Shown here: positions 53,931 to 62,623 of the stretch, one piece after another
Position numbering within the stretch: the stretch's first letter is position 1
Layout of the letters: each line of letters starts with the position of its first letter
NCBI RefSeq assembly: GCF_038002825.1
Contig: NZ_JBBODF010000001.1
Location: forward strand, 186,001 to 250,000
Length of the DNA: 64,000 nucleotides
Source: Paenibacillus sp. FSL H8-0048
Lineage (GTDB): Bacteria; Bacillota; Bacilli; Paenibacillales; Paenibacillaceae
Reading direction: 5' to 3'
The notes under the pieces: generated by a model
Seen by the model: the letters and a program-made list of their open reading frames with translations, nothing else
Told to the model about the DNA's origin: nothing
The model's database searches: none
Program-made: the position numbers and the translations under genes

Positions 53931-54697
53931 TGATGTTACCGGGAGAGGACAGCAAACCGATTGGTGAAATGACAGTGCTCATTACCGGAGGCAGCGGGGG
54001 AATCGGCGGCGCGATCGCTGAACGTTTTGCTTCGGTGGGAATGAACATTGTGATTCATTATATGAATTCGCATGAAGCGGCTAATGATGTGGCCCGGCGC
54101 TGTCTGGCGCTGGGAGCGAAGGTTATGACCGTAGCGGCGGACATGAAAGACCGCAGTCAGCTCGTACGCATGGCCGAAAGGCTGGAGAGCAGCGGCATGA
54201 TGCCGGATATCCTGGTCAATAATGCCGGGAAAGCACATTATGGCATGTTAGCCGATCTGACCGAGGAGGAGTGGGACGATATCATGGCGGTGAATCTGAA
54301 GGGTACTTTTATGTGCAGCCAGATTTTCATGCCTTATATGGTCACGCAGCGTTACGGCCGGATCATTAATGTTTCCTCCGTATGGGGGATTTCGGGCGCA
54401 TCCTGTGAAGTGGCGTATTCGGCCAGCAAGGGCGGAGTGAATGCTTTTACCAAGGCGCTCGCCAAGGAGCTGGCCCCCTCCAAGGTTACTGTGAATGCTG
54501 TAGCGCCTGGAGCGGTCCACACGGCCATGCTGTCCAATCTGCAGGCGGATGAGCTGAAGATGCTGGAGGAGGAGATCCCTGCGGGGAGACTGGCTACCCC
54601 TGAAGATATATCCTCGCTTGTCTATTTTCTGGCGCTGCCTGAATCCGGTTATATTACGGGACAGGTCATCAGTCCGAACGGCGGCTGGATTACTTAA
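53930..54697 (+). CDS. ymfI: SDR family oxidoreductase YmfI
   Basis: A 255-residue short-chain dehydrogenase/reductase. The cofactor site is VLITGGSGGIGGAIAERFAS, followed by VNNAGKAHYG and the catalytic Ser-Tyr-Lys set in NVSSVWGISGASCEVAYSAS with K in SKGG, then VNAVAPGAVHT. It looks most like 3-oxoacyl-ACP-reductase-type enzymes, but its substrate is not known. The start ATG 53930 shares a base with the ymfH stop; ATG 53933 is an equal alternative. Confidence 0.9.
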   Translation: MMLPGEDSKPIGEMTVLITGGSGGIGGAIAERFASVGMNIVIHYMNSHEAANDVARRCLALGAKVMTVAADMKDRSQLVRMAERLESSGMMPDILVNNAGKAHYGMLADLTEEEWDDIMAVNLKGTFMCSQIFMPYMVTQRYGRIINVSSVWGISGASCEVAYSASKGGVNAFTKALAKELAPSKVTVNAVAPGAVHTAMLSNLQADELKMLEEEIPAGRLATPEDISSLVYFLALPESGYITGQVISPNGGWIT

Positions 54698-54829
54698 TAA
54701 CTTGTATGACACCAGGAATCATGAGTCTGCTCTGGAGAAATGCTCCAGCATAAGAATTTCCGGCTTGAGACATATTATAACTGTTGCTTCTAAATCTCAA
54801 TATCATCACAAACCTGAGGAGGATTTAAG

Positions 54830-55090
54830 ATGTCAACAGATTCCGTAGTGAAGAACTTTGATACCTGGAAAAGCTTTTTGGGCGACCGGGTCATTCAGGC
54901 CGAAAAAATGGGGATGAGCGACGAGACCATCACCAAGCTGGCGTTCGAAATCGGGGAATTCCTCGACAAGAAGGTCGATCCGGGCAACTATTCCAACCGG
55001 GCCATCAAAGAGCTGTGGGATGTCGGAACGGATGATGAGAAGCATACCATTGCCGGACTCATGGTCAAACTGGCGAAGAAAAACGCATAG
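54830..55090 (+). CDS. ymfJ: YmfJ (DUF3243) small protein
   Basis: An 86-residue acidic, helical protein of the DUF3243 group (KLAFEIGEFLDKKVDPGNYS, KELWDVGTDDEKHTIAGLMV). No membrane segment. A very good ribosome binding site GAGGAGGAT precedes the ATG. The position between ymfI and ymfK is conserved with B. subtilis. Function unknown. Confidence 0.88.
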   Translation: MSTDSVVKNFDTWKSFLGDRVIQAEKMGMSDETITKLAFEIGEFLDKKVDPGNYSNRAIKELWDVGTDDEKHTIAGLMVKLAKKNA

Positions 55091-55096
55091 GTACGC

Positions 55097-55129
55097 AGAA
55101 GAAGCTCCCCTAGCGGGAGCTTTTCTGCA
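55097..55129 (+). terminator. Intrinsic terminator behind ymfJ
   Basis: AAGCTCCC (55102-55109) pairs with GGGAGCTT (55115-55122), with outer GCAGAA/TTCTGC pairs and a short T stretch. Confidence 0.7.
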
Positions 55130-55237
55130 ATTATTACAATCGTGTCCTTGCCTTTCAATTTTTTTTTCTATATCATTAACATGACCCGTGTATCTGAAAC
55201 AACATGCAGGGAAAAGGAATCTATGAGGTGCGCACAA

Positions 55238-56005
55238 GTGGAATATAAACAATGGTATATGGAGTATAAGATACATAAGAACAGACCCGGTCTGTTAGGC
55301 GACATCGCTTCTATGCTGGGGATGCTGGAAGTCAATATTCTGACGATTAACGGCGTAGAAGGCAAGACGCGCGGAATGCTGCTGGAAACCAGCGACGATG
55401 AGAAGATCATGCTGATGGGCGAGATGCTCAAGAAAGTTGATAATATAACGGTTACGGCACTCCGTACACCGCGGCTTGTCGACCGGCTGGCCGTCCGGCA
55501 TGGACGGTATATCGACCGTGATTCGGATGACCGCAAGACCTTCCGCTTCACCCGCGATGAGCTCGGGCTGCTGGTGGATTTCCTGGGTGAGCTGTTTAAG
55601 AGGGAAGGCAATCAGGTTATAGGACTACGTGGCATGCCGCGGGTAGGCAAGACAGAATCGATTATTGCCGGCAGTGTCTGTGCGATGAAGCGCTGGACGT
55701 TTGTCTCCTCTACGCTGCTGCGCCAGACCGTCCGCAGCCAGCTCGCTGAAGACGAGATGAATCCGCATAATGTATTTATCATTGACGGGATCGTCAGCAC
55801 CATCCGCTCAAACGAGAAGCATTATAACCTGCTGCAGAATGTCATGAGTATGGCAAGCACCAAGGTGATTGAGCATCCTGATATTTTTGTGCGGGAGTCC
55901 GAATTCACCTTCGATGACTTCGATATTATTATTGAGCTGCGCAACGCACCGAACGAAGAGATATTGTACGAGTCGTTTACGACAAGCTACAGTGAAGATC
56001 TTTAA
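55238..56005 (+). CDS. ymfK: YmfK (DUF3388) protein with ACT-like and P-loop regions
   Basis: A 255-residue protein. The N-terminal 75 residues look like an ACT ligand-binding fold (KIHKNRPGLLGDIASMLGML). The middle has the Walker A-like GLRGMPRVGKTESI, and a possible Walker B NVFIIDGIV. A nucleotide-dependent role is inferred; the family has no established function. The GTG at 55238 follows TGAGGTG; ATG 55223 in the same frame is possible. It lies in the conserved ymfJ-ymfK-ymfM order. Confidence 0.85.
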   Translation: MEYKQWYMEYKIHKNRPGLLGDIASMLGMLEVNILTINGVEGKTRGMLLETSDDEKIMLMGEMLKKVDNITVTALRTPRLVDRLAVRHGRYIDRDSDDRKTFRFTRDELGLLVDFLGELFKREGNQVIGLRGMPRVGKTESIIAGSVCAMKRWTFVSSTLLRQTVRSQLAEDEMNPHNVFIIDGIVSTIRSNEKHYNLLQNVMSMASTKVIEHPDIFVRESEFTFDDFDIIIELRNAPNEEILYESFTTSYSEDL

Positions 56006-56053
56006 TATATTTCATTTAGAGCATTGCTCACACAACATTCAGGAGGTGATGGT

Positions 56054-57001
56054 ATGTCGGAACTGGGCCGGCATTTGAAGGAGGCTCGTCTGCAAAAGGG
56101 GATGAGTCTTGATGATGTCCAGGAAGTAACAAAGATCCGTAAAAAATATTTGGAAGCCATCGAAGCAGGGGATTATAAAGTGCTTCCGGGCAGCTTTTAT
56201 GTCCGGGCCTTTATCAAAACCTATGCCGAGGCGGTCGGTGTTAACCCGGATGAGCTGATGGAGGAGCATGGCAATGTGCCTGCCGCTCCCGTCGATACTA
56301 CCATGGAGACCGTAATTCAGAAGCGGAGCCGAAAGCCTGAAACGGAGCGTAATGCCAAGTGGCTGCCGACCTTGCTGATGTGGACCTTCCCGGTGCTGAT
56401 CCTGGTAGTCATCTACCTATATGCTTCTTCCACGATAAATGATTCGGGGCCGAAGAAAGCGGATAACGCAAGCCTGACTGAGGCAACGCAAGATCCGGCC
56501 AAGGTGAAGCCTTCACCTACGGCCGCTGGCGGGGGAGCAGTGCCCTCTGCGACAGCGGATGCGGCAGCTACAGCTGATGCAGGAGCCGCAGCTACTACTG
56601 CGCCTTCTGCAACTCCAGAGCCGTCTCCATCGGCTTCTCCGGGAGCGGTCACAGTTACTCAGGACCGTAAATCAGGCAAGACGACGATCTATAAGGTCTC
56701 CGCGCCTGCTGGAAGCCAAGTTCAGGTCGTGATTGCCTCCACCGGAGTCAGTTGGCTTGAAGTGTACAAGGGTGAGAACTCCAAGGGGGAGAAGCTCAGC
56801 TTCGGGAACACCAAGGCCGGCGATAATCTCAGCTTCACGCTGGACAGCCAAGGCATGTATATCAAGTCAGGCTATTCACCGGCTACGGCAATTTCGGTTA
56901 ACGGACAGGCGATCACCGACGGCAAAACCTCCTCTCGTCTGCTGCTTGAACTGGATAACGGGACTGACGGCGCTACTGGCGGGAGTACTACCGGAGAATA
57001 G
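56054..57001 (+). CDS. ymfM: RodZ-like helix-turn-helix membrane protein (YmfM)
   Basis: A 315-residue protein with a cytoplasmic Xre-type helix-turn-helix (LGRHLKEARLQKGMSLDDVQ to about residue 75), one membrane helix (about 108-128), an Ala/Thr/Pro/Ser-rich external stalk (about 135-205) and a C-terminal beta-rich DUF4115 domain (GVSWLEVYKGENSKGEKLSF). This is the RodZ architecture; RodZ links MreB to the wall-elongation machinery. The ATG at 56054 follows AGGAGGTGAT. It precedes pgsA, as in B. subtilis. Confidence 0.92.
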   Translation: MSELGRHLKEARLQKGMSLDDVQEVTKIRKKYLEAIEAGDYKVLPGSFYVRAFIKTYAEAVGVNPDELMEEHGNVPAAPVDTTMETVIQKRSRKPETERNAKWLPTLLMWTFPVLILVVIYLYASSTINDSGPKKADNASLTEATQDPAKVKPSPTAAGGGAVPSATADAAATADAGAAATTAPSATPEPSPSASPGAVTVTQDRKSGKTTIYKVSAPAGSQVQVVIASTGVSWLEVYKGENSKGEKLSFGNTKAGDNLSFTLDSQGMYIKSGYSPATAISVNGQAITDGKTSSRLLLELDNGTDGATGGSTTGE

Positions 57002-57084
57002 TACATCCCATGTATAGTCTTTGGCGGATTGGAGAACCTAGAAGTGTTTAACAGTTCTCTCGCCAAAGTGAGGTGTATTCTCTC

Positions 57085-57246
57085 ATGACCGTCAGCTGGA
57101 TTGTAACAGGGCTTGGCATTATTGTCAGTCTCCTGGGGTATTATTTAACACCGGGCGCCTGGGGATATGGCATTCTGGGCTTTGGACTGGCACATGTTCT
57201 GCTGGGGATTCTGGATATGTTCCGGGCTCCTGCACGCAGCAGATAA
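57085..57246 (+). CDS. Small (53-residue) two-helix membrane protein
   Basis: ATG 57085 follows GTGAGGTG at 9-base spacing and opens a 53-codon frame ending in TAA at 57244-57246. The product is almost all hydrophobic: one helix from about residue 4 to 20 (WIVTGLGIIVSLLGYY), a TPGAWGYG turn, a second helix to about residue 44 and a basic tail RAPARSR. A terminator stands 15 bases behind it. I recognise no family. The ribosome binding site, membrane pattern and terminator make it credible. Confidence 0.7.
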   Translation: MTVSWIVTGLGIIVSLLGYYLTPGAWGYGILGFGLAHVLLGILDMFRAPARSR

Positions 57247-57260
57247 TATCTAGAGGTGAG

Positions 57261-57295
57261 CGTCTCCCGGACAGGTTCCGGGAGGCGTGTTTTTA
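57261..57295 (+). terminator. Intrinsic terminator behind the small membrane protein
   Basis: CGTCTCCCGGA (57261-57271) pairs over 11 bp with TCCGGGAGGCG (57277-57287), followed by TGTTTTT. Confidence 0.85.
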
Positions 57296-57412
57296 GGTGC
57301 AAATATAAGAATTTATATGTTCACGCTATAAATTATCCTTCTATTTCTCGCTGAAACGTTACCGTCCTTACAAAGGACGGAATGCCGTTTTCACTTGACT
57401 CTTTTCCAGTAT

Positions 57413-57441
57413 TAGACTTAGCAGCGCCTATCTCATATAAT
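57413..57441 (+). promoter_or_regulatory. Sigma-A promoter of the YajQ-family gene
   Basis: TAGACT (57413-57418), a 17-base spacer and a consensus TATAAT (57436-57441). Confidence 0.6.
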
Positions 57442-57477
57442 AGGAACAGACTAATTGTAACTAAAGGATGTGGAACC

Positions 57478-57969
57478 ATGAGTTCAGAAAGTTCATTTGA
57501 TATCGTATCCAAGATGGATATGCAGGAGCTGACCAATGCGGTTCATCAGACCGAGAAGGAAATCGAGAACCGGTTTGATTTCAAGAACAGCAAGAGCAGT
57601 CTGAAGCTGGAGAAGGATGCGCTTGTCATTGCCTCTGAGGATGAATACAAGCTGAATGCAGTAATCGATATCCTCCAGACCAAGATGGTGAAGCGGGGAA
57701 TCACGCTAAAGAATATGGATTTCGGCAAAGTGGAGCCGGCTTCGCTCGGCACAGTGCGCCAGCGGCTGGGACTGCGGCAAGGAATAGACCAGGAGAACGC
57801 GAAGAAGATCAATATTTTGATCCGCGATTCCAAGCTGAAGGTCAAGAGCACGATTCAGGGTGATCAGATTCGTGTGACCGGCAAGAGCCGCGACGACCTC
57901 CAGCAGATTATTCAGCTTTTACGCAAGGCTGATTTGCCGCTTGATTTACAGTTTAACAATTTAAAGTAA
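57478..57969 (+). CDS. YajQ family (DUF520) nucleotide-binding protein
   Basis: A 163-residue protein with the family landmarks SFDIVSKMDMQELTNAVHQT, EIENRFDFKNSKS, DFGKVEPASLGTVRQ and QIRVTGKSRDDLQQIIQLLR. YajQ proteins bind RNA or nucleotides; some bind cyclic di-GMP. The ATG at 57478 follows AAAGGATGTGG. It is an independent unit between the ymf block and pgsA. Confidence 0.93.
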   Translation: MSSESSFDIVSKMDMQELTNAVHQTEKEIENRFDFKNSKSSLKLEKDALVIASEDEYKLNAVIDILQTKMVKRGITLKNMDFGKVEPASLGTVRQRLGLRQGIDQENAKKINILIRDSKLKVKSTIQGDQIRVTGKSRDDLQQIIQLLRKADLPLDLQFNNLK

Positions 57970-57973
57970 GATC

Positions 57974-58026
57974 ATGTGCCCCGCAGTGTATACTTACCTT
58001 ACTTGCGGGGTGCTTCATGTTTTTTT
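57974..58026 (+). terminator. Intrinsic terminator behind the YajQ-family gene
   Basis: CATG...CCCCGCA pairs with TGCGGGG...CATG, and a seven-T run follows directly. The T run merges into the -35 of the pgsA promoter. Confidence 0.75.
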
Positions 58027-58053
58027 GACACTTATTTATGGCTATAATATACT
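58025..58053 (+). promoter_or_regulatory. Sigma-A promoter of pgsA
   Basis: Consensus TTGACA (58025-58030), a 17-base spacer and TATACT (58048-58053). Confidence 0.85.
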
Positions 58054-58118
58054 AGCTAAGCAGTTTTGAAGAACATGCTGGAATAACGGATTCGTATGGA
58101 CTAGGGGAGGAACCTTCA

Positions 58119-58706
58119 GTGAATTTACCCAACCGCATCACATTAGCGCGTATTTGCCTTATCCCAATCATGATGTTTTTTCTGCTGGTGGACTTCAGCT
58201 TCTATCCGGAACCGATACATTGGGGCTCCTTTCAGCTTTCAATTAATCACTTGGTAGCGGCAGTTATTTTTCTGCTGGCAGCCAGTACCGATGGAATTGA
58301 CGGTTACATAGCCAGAAAATATAACATGGTCACCAATCTGGGTAAGCTGCTCGATCCCTTAGCGGATAAGCTGCTGGTCTCAGCCGTACTGATCTCATTG
58401 GTTGAGCTGGGAAGATGCGATTCCTGGATTGCCATTGTCATCATCAGCCGTGAGTTTGCCGTGACCGGACTGCGCCAGGTGGCACTATTGGAAGGGAAGG
58501 TAGTGGCTGCAAGCAAGTGGGGTAAGGTAAAAACAGTGATTCAGATTGTTGCCATTTCACTGCTGCTGCTTAACAACTTCCCGTTCCAGTTCGTCAGCAT
58601 CCCCGTGGATGACATTGCAATCTGGGCTGCAGCCATCATTACCATTTACTCTGGCATTGATTATTTCGTGAAGAATAAGGAGCTGCTGGATTTGAACAAA
58701 GCCTGA
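58119..58706 (+). CDS. pgsA: CDP-diacylglycerol-glycerol-3-phosphate 3-phosphatidyltransferase
   Basis: A 195-residue membrane enzyme that makes phosphatidylglycerol phosphate. The CDP-alcohol phosphotransferase motif runs across DGIDGYIARKYNM and LGKLLDPLADKLL, with the spaced Asp residues intact. Four or five hydrophobic segments. The GTG at 58119 follows AGGGGAGGAA. It uses CDP-DAG, the product of CdsA encoded at 12.7 kb. It is followed by cinA in the same transcript. Confidence 0.95.
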   Translation: MNLPNRITLARICLIPIMMFFLLVDFSFYPEPIHWGSFQLSINHLVAAVIFLLAASTDGIDGYIARKYNMVTNLGKLLDPLADKLLVSAVLISLVELGRCDSWIAIVIISREFAVTGLRQVALLEGKVVAASKWGKVKTVIQIVAISLLLLNNFPFQFVSIPVDDIAIWAAAIITIYSGIDYFVKNKELLDLNKA

Positions 58707-58764
58707 GATGCTGAAACAGGCTAAGCCTTGCAGGATACCTACAATCAGGAGGAGAACGTCAGCT

Positions 58765-60054
58765 ATGAAAGCAGAGATAATTGCCGTTGGAACAGAACTT
58801 TTACTTGGACAAATCGTGAACAGCAATGCCCAGTTTCTATCGGTAGAGCTGGCTGCATTAGGCATTGACGTTTATTTTCAGACCGTTGTGGGAGATAACA
58901 AAAACCGTCTGCTGGAAGCGATCCGGATTGCTCAGAGCCGGGCGGATGTTATATTATTCACCGGCGGCATCGGTCCGACCGAGGATGATCTGACCAAGGA
59001 TGCGCTGGCTGCGGCGCTTGGCCGGACCCTGCACATCGACCAGCTGGCCATGGATCATGTGCAGCGCTTCTTCGATGACCGCAAGATTGTAATGACTGAG
59101 AATAACCGCAAGCAGGCGCTTGTCATTGAAGGGACGACCCCATTGTCCAATGATACCGGCCTTGCGGTAGGAATTGCTTTTGCAGAAGAGGGCAAATATT
59201 ATATTGTGCTGCCGGGCCCGCCCCGGGAGATGAAGCCGATGTTCACGGATAAGGCCAAGCCATGGCTTCAGCAGCATGCACTTACTAGTGAAATGCCGCT
59301 CTACTCGAAGATGCTTAAGTTCGCCGGGATTGGCGAGTCGCTGCTGGAGGACAAGCTGATTGATCTGATCCGCAGCCAGAGCGATCCTACGATTGCCCCG
59401 TATGCCAAGGAAGGCGAAGTGACCGTGCGCATCTCTACCAAAGCGCCGTCCGAGCGGGAAGCTATGGTTAAGCTTGATGCACTTGAGAAGAAGATTGCTG
59501 CTATTCTGCCGGAGAATCTGTATGCCAACATTGATGTGCCGCTGGAGCAGCTGATTGTGGACTGGATGGCGGATGCGGGGCTGACGCTGAGTGCTGCCGA
59601 GAGCTGTACGGGCGGGCTGCTGATGGAGAGCATTACGAATATCCCGGGCAGCGCCTCCATGTTTGCCGGGGGCATCGTCTGTTATTCCAATGATATTAAG
59701 AAGAAACTGCTGAATGTGCCTTCCGCTATGCTTGAAGGCCCGGATGCCCCGGGAGCGGTGAGCCGCGAGGTGGCGGAGGTGCTGGCTGAGCAGGTGCGTA
59801 TGATCGGTGACACGGACTTCGGCTTATCGGTTACCGGTGTAGCCGGTCCGGGATATTCCGAGCGTAAGCCGGTCGGACTTGTGTTCGTGGGTCTGGCTGA
59901 GCGGGGCTGCAAAACAGAGGTATATGAGCTGAATCTGAAGGGCAGCCGTGAGAACATCCGCCTGCGCACAGTCAAGGCGCTGCTGTACCGTTTGTGGCGA
60001 CGGCTGGAAGAACGCAAGGTAGCCACTCCGCTGGAAGGCTCGGCCTTGCAATAA
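58765..60054 (+). CDS. cinA: CinA-like nicotinamide nucleotide amidase family protein
   Basis: A 429-residue protein. The N-terminal MoCF/COG1058 domain shows IIAVGTELLLGQIVN and FTGGIGPTEDDLTKD. The C-terminal amidohydrolase-like domain shows LTLSAAESCTGGLLMESIT and GLSVTGVAGPGYS. Competence-damage or NMN-deamidation roles are described for the family. The ATG at 58765 follows AGGAGGAG. The pgsA-cinA-recA order is the classical Bacillota arrangement. Confidence 0.95.
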   Translation: MKAEIIAVGTELLLGQIVNSNAQFLSVELAALGIDVYFQTVVGDNKNRLLEAIRIAQSRADVILFTGGIGPTEDDLTKDALAAALGRTLHIDQLAMDHVQRFFDDRKIVMTENNRKQALVIEGTTPLSNDTGLAVGIAFAEEGKYYIVLPGPPREMKPMFTDKAKPWLQQHALTSEMPLYSKMLKFAGIGESLLEDKLIDLIRSQSDPTIAPYAKEGEVTVRISTKAPSEREAMVKLDALEKKIAAILPENLYANIDVPLEQLIVDWMADAGLTLSAAESCTGGLLMESITNIPGSASMFAGGIVCYSNDIKKKLLNVPSAMLEGPDAPGAVSREVAEVLAEQVRMIGDTDFGLSVTGVAGPGYSERKPVGLVFVGLAERGCKTEVYELNLKGSRENIRLRTVKALLYRLWRRLEERKVATPLEGSALQ

Positions 60055-60090
60055 CGGTTCAAGGCAGTATATAATTTAGGTATGCGGAAG

Positions 60091-60125
60091 AACCGTGGCT
60101 TGAGCAATCATGCTGCGGTTTTTTG
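60091..60125 (+). terminator. Intrinsic terminator behind cinA
   Basis: AACCGTGGC (60091-60099) pairs with GCTGCGGTT (60112-60120), wobbles included, followed by a T run. recA is thus transcribed from its own promoter. Confidence 0.75.
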
Positions 60126-60270
60126 TTTTATATCAGGTATAACAAATTATCCTATGATTGTTCCTGTTTACGTAAGAAGCGGAAGAGAAGCTGCCTGCTA
60201 AGTCCTTGCATCCGGAAGGAGGTTAGTATCTTACAATAAAAGGGAGTATTATCCCTGGGAGCAAAAAAAA

Positions 60271-60284
60271 CGAATGTATGTTCT
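60271..60284 (+). promoter_or_regulatory. Probable LexA (SOS) box of recA
   Basis: CGAATGTATGTTCT matches the Gram-positive LexA consensus CGAACrnryGTTCG at 12 of 14 positions. It lies 9 bases upstream of the -35 element. Confidence 0.65.
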
Positions 60285-60293
60285 AAAAAAGAC

Positions 60294-60322
60294 TTGGCAA
60301 GACCTTCAAAACACGTTATTAT
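60294..60322 (+). promoter_or_regulatory. Sigma-A promoter of recA
   Basis: TTGGCA (60294-60299), a 17-base spacer and TATTAT (60317-60322). An overlapping TATAAT at 60320-60325 has 20-base spacing. Confidence 0.65.
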
Positions 60323-60353
60323 AATACTATAAACAGTGAAGGAAGTGGTCTGA

Positions 60354-61418
60354 TTGTCAGATCGTCGTGCAGCGCTTGATATGGCGCTTCGTCAAATAGA
60401 AAAACAATTCGGTAAAGGTTCGGTAATGAAACTGGGAGAATCCACTCACATGAAAGTGGAAGTTGTACCTAGCGGATCTTTGGCACTTGATATTGCACTA
60501 GGTATTGGCGGACTTCCCAAAGGACGTATTATTGAAGTATATGGACCGGAATCTTCCGGTAAGACGACGGTTGCCCTTCATGCGATTGCTGAAGTACAGA
60601 AGCAGGGCGGACAAGCTGCCTTCATCGATGCTGAGCATGCGCTTGATCCTAAGTATGCTAAGGCGCTTGGTGTTAACATTGATGAACTGCTGCTGTCCCA
60701 GCCTGATACAGGTGAACAGGCCCTGGAAATCGCTGAAGCGCTTGTACGCAGTGGAGCAGTAGACATCATTGTAGTTGACTCTGTAGCAGCACTGGTACCA
60801 AAGGCAGAAATTGAAGGCGACATGGGTGATTCCCACGTAGGCTTGCAGGCCCGTCTGATGTCTCAGGCATTGCGGAAGCTGTCAGGTGCCATCAACAAAT
60901 CCAATACCATTGCGATCTTCATTAACCAGCTTCGTGAGAAGATCGGCGTAATGTTCGGTAACCCTGAGACCACTCCGGGTGGACGCGCTCTGAAATTCTA
61001 CTCCTCGGTCCGTCTGGATGTGCGCCGGGTAGAGAGCATCAAGATGGGTAACGATGTCGTGGGTAACCGCACGAAGATCAAGGTTGTGAAGAACAAGGTA
61101 GCGCCTCCGTTCAAGCAAGCGGATGTAGATATCATGTACGGCGAAGGAATCTCCAGAGAAGGAAGCCTTGTGGATATCGGTACAGAGATGGATATCGTTA
61201 ACAAGAGCGGTGCCTGGTATTCCTATGAAGGCGAACGTCTGGGTCAAGGACGTGAGAATTCCAAGCAGTTCCTGAAGGAACATCAGGATATTGCCCTGCT
61301 GATCGAGAATAAGATCCGTGAGGCCAGCAACCTGACAACTCTGGTTGAGGCGCCATCTGAAGCAGATGTGGCTGCGGAGCAAGAGGAAGAAGAAAAGCTG
61401 TTGCTTGAGATCGAGTAA
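60354..61418 (+). CDS. recA: Recombinase RecA
   Basis: A 354-residue strand-exchange protein. Walker [15 protein letters not shown], the [20 protein letters not shown] segment with Walker B and loop 1, the [20 protein letters not shown] region and an acidic C-terminal tail are all present. The TTG at 60354 follows GAAGGAAGTGG and gives the conserved [20 protein letters not shown] start. It promotes homologous recombination and LexA self-cleavage. Expression is probably SOS-controlled by the box upstream. Confidence 0.98.
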   Translation: MSDRRAALDMALRQIEKQFGKGSVMKLGESTHMKVEVVPSGSLALDIALGIGGLPKGRIIEVYGPESSGKTTVALHAIAEVQKQGGQAAFIDAEHALDPKYAKALGVNIDELLLSQPDTGEQALEIAEALVRSGAVDIIVVDSVAALVPKAEIEGDMGDSHVGLQARLMSQALRKLSGAINKSNTIAIFINQLREKIGVMFGNPETTPGGRALKFYSSVRLDVRRVESIKMGNDVVGNRTKIKVVKNKVAPPFKQADVDIMYGEGISREGSLVDIGTEMDIVNKSGAWYSYEGERLGQGRENSKQFLKEHQDIALLIENKIREASNLTTLVEAPSEADVAAEQEEEEKLLLEIE

Positions 61419-61464
61419 TTAACTACTCGTCTACTTCTAATTGAATAATGAAGTCAAGATGGAT

Positions 61465-61498
61465 AGGCGCCCTGTGAGGATATAACAGGGTGCCTTTT
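61465..61498 (+). terminator. Intrinsic terminator behind recA
   Basis: AGGCGCCCTGT (61465-61475) pairs over 11 bp with ACAGGGTGCCT (61485-61495), then TTT. It should limit recX relative to recA. Confidence 0.8.
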
Positions 61499-61579
61499 CG
61501 CAAGTGATCAATAATAAGCGTAAAGGATATTAGTAAAAAGCTTCTATATTATTTCCAGCTTAACGAGGTGATTGGCAGG

Positions 61580-62314
61580 ATGGTTATACAATTGGATGAG
61601 GAATTCGAAGAACAGGATGAGCAGGTGCTGGCGGATTTCCCGGCAGATCAAGAACTGGTAATTACACGGGTAGAGCGGATCAAGAAGTCTAACTATCGTT
61701 ATCTGATTCATTTCGGAGACTACAACATGACTGTACATGAAGATGTCATGATTAAATACCGTATGATTACCGGGAGTACTTTTGTCAAAGCGGATCTGGA
61801 GAATATTGTTGCCGCAGACGAGCGCCAGCGGGCATATGTGGAGGGGCTTAGGTATCTGGAGCGCAAGCCCAGAACCGCACAGGAGATGGCCCGCCGTTTA
61901 AGGGAGAAGGAAATAGGGGAGACTGTTATTTCCGAAGTTCTGCTCCGTCTGCAGGAGGAACGTCTGCTGGATGATCCCTTGTACGCCAAGCAGTGGGCGG
62001 AGCAGCGGATTGTGAACCAGCGTAAGGGCAAGATGTGGATCAGGCAGGAGCTGCGGGAGAAGGGCATTGATAAGTCGCTGATTGCGGAAGCACTGGATGA
62101 GATCACACCCGAGCAGGAGCTGGATAGCGCGCTGCAGACCGGACGGAAGAAGTGGAATACGATCCGGGGAGATGTGAACGACAAACGCCGGAAGACAGGG
62201 GCGTTCCTGATGCGCCGGGGATTCTCAGGGGAAATGGTGCGCCAGGTGATCGGGATTTTGCGGGATGAGCAGGATTCTGAGGGGGAAGAAGAGGAGTTTT
62301 ACTTCCCGGATTGA
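61580..62314 (+). CDS. recX: Regulatory protein RecX
   Basis: A 244-residue protein made of repeated three-helix RecX modules (ALRYLERKPRT-type start seen as GLRYLERKPRTAQEMARRLR, then LLRLQEERLLDDPLYAKQWA, WIRQELREKGIDKSLIAEAL). It modulates RecA filaments. A short N-terminal extension of about 70 residues is typical of Bacillota. The ATG at 61580 follows GAGGTGA. It lies 161 bases behind recA, beyond a terminator. Confidence 0.92.
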   Translation: MVIQLDEEFEEQDEQVLADFPADQELVITRVERIKKSNYRYLIHFGDYNMTVHEDVMIKYRMITGSTFVKADLENIVAADERQRAYVEGLRYLERKPRTAQEMARRLREKEIGETVISEVLLRLQEERLLDDPLYAKQWAEQRIVNQRKGKMWIRQELREKGIDKSLIAEALDEITPEQELDSALQTGRKKWNTIRGDVNDKRRKTGAFLMRRGFSGEMVRQVIGILRDEQDSEGEEEEFYFPD

Positions 62315-62346
62315 TTCTCTTGACTTTAATGCGGTTATCGACTCTC

Positions 62347-62376
62347 TTGACAAGGTCTTTTTATAAATAATAAAAT
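62347..62376 (+). promoter_or_regulatory. Probable sigma-A promoter of rny
   Basis: Consensus TTGACA (62347-62352), an 18-base spacer and TAAAAT (62371-62376). The predicted leader is about 240 bases. Confidence 0.6.
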
Positions 62377-62517
62377 ATAACATGAATCGGCATAAACTAA
62401 GAATCCTTTTTCCTTCCCAAAAAGCAGACTCTTATGTTCCGGTTCGCGTACAACTCATATGAAATGTAATCGCCGGATAAGGCGGGCAATGTGCATGTGC
62501 AGCATGTGCAGTATGGC

Positions 62518-62540
62518 AATCGGTGTATTACCGGTTTTTT
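62518..62540 (+). terminator. Terminator-like hairpin (attenuator candidate) in the rny leader
   Basis: AATCGGT (62518-62524) pairs with ACCGGTT (62530-62536) over a GTATT loop and runs into six T. It lies between the promoter at 62347 and the gene. Just upstream, a CGCC/GGCG hairpin (near 62471-62484) and the direct repeat GCATGTGCA suggest further structure. The rest of the 309-base gap shows no gene. Confidence 0.55.
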
Positions 62541-62623
62541 GTATGGTGATGAACGGATAGTTTAACAACTGCACAAATACCCAAGGGACGCACCTTGGAG
62601 GATATCAACGAGGAGGTGAACAG

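Noticed and set aside
54731..54760. CTGGAG/CTCCAG hairpin between ymfI and ymfJ
   Set aside because: Perfect but only 6 bp and without a T run; no function can be supported.
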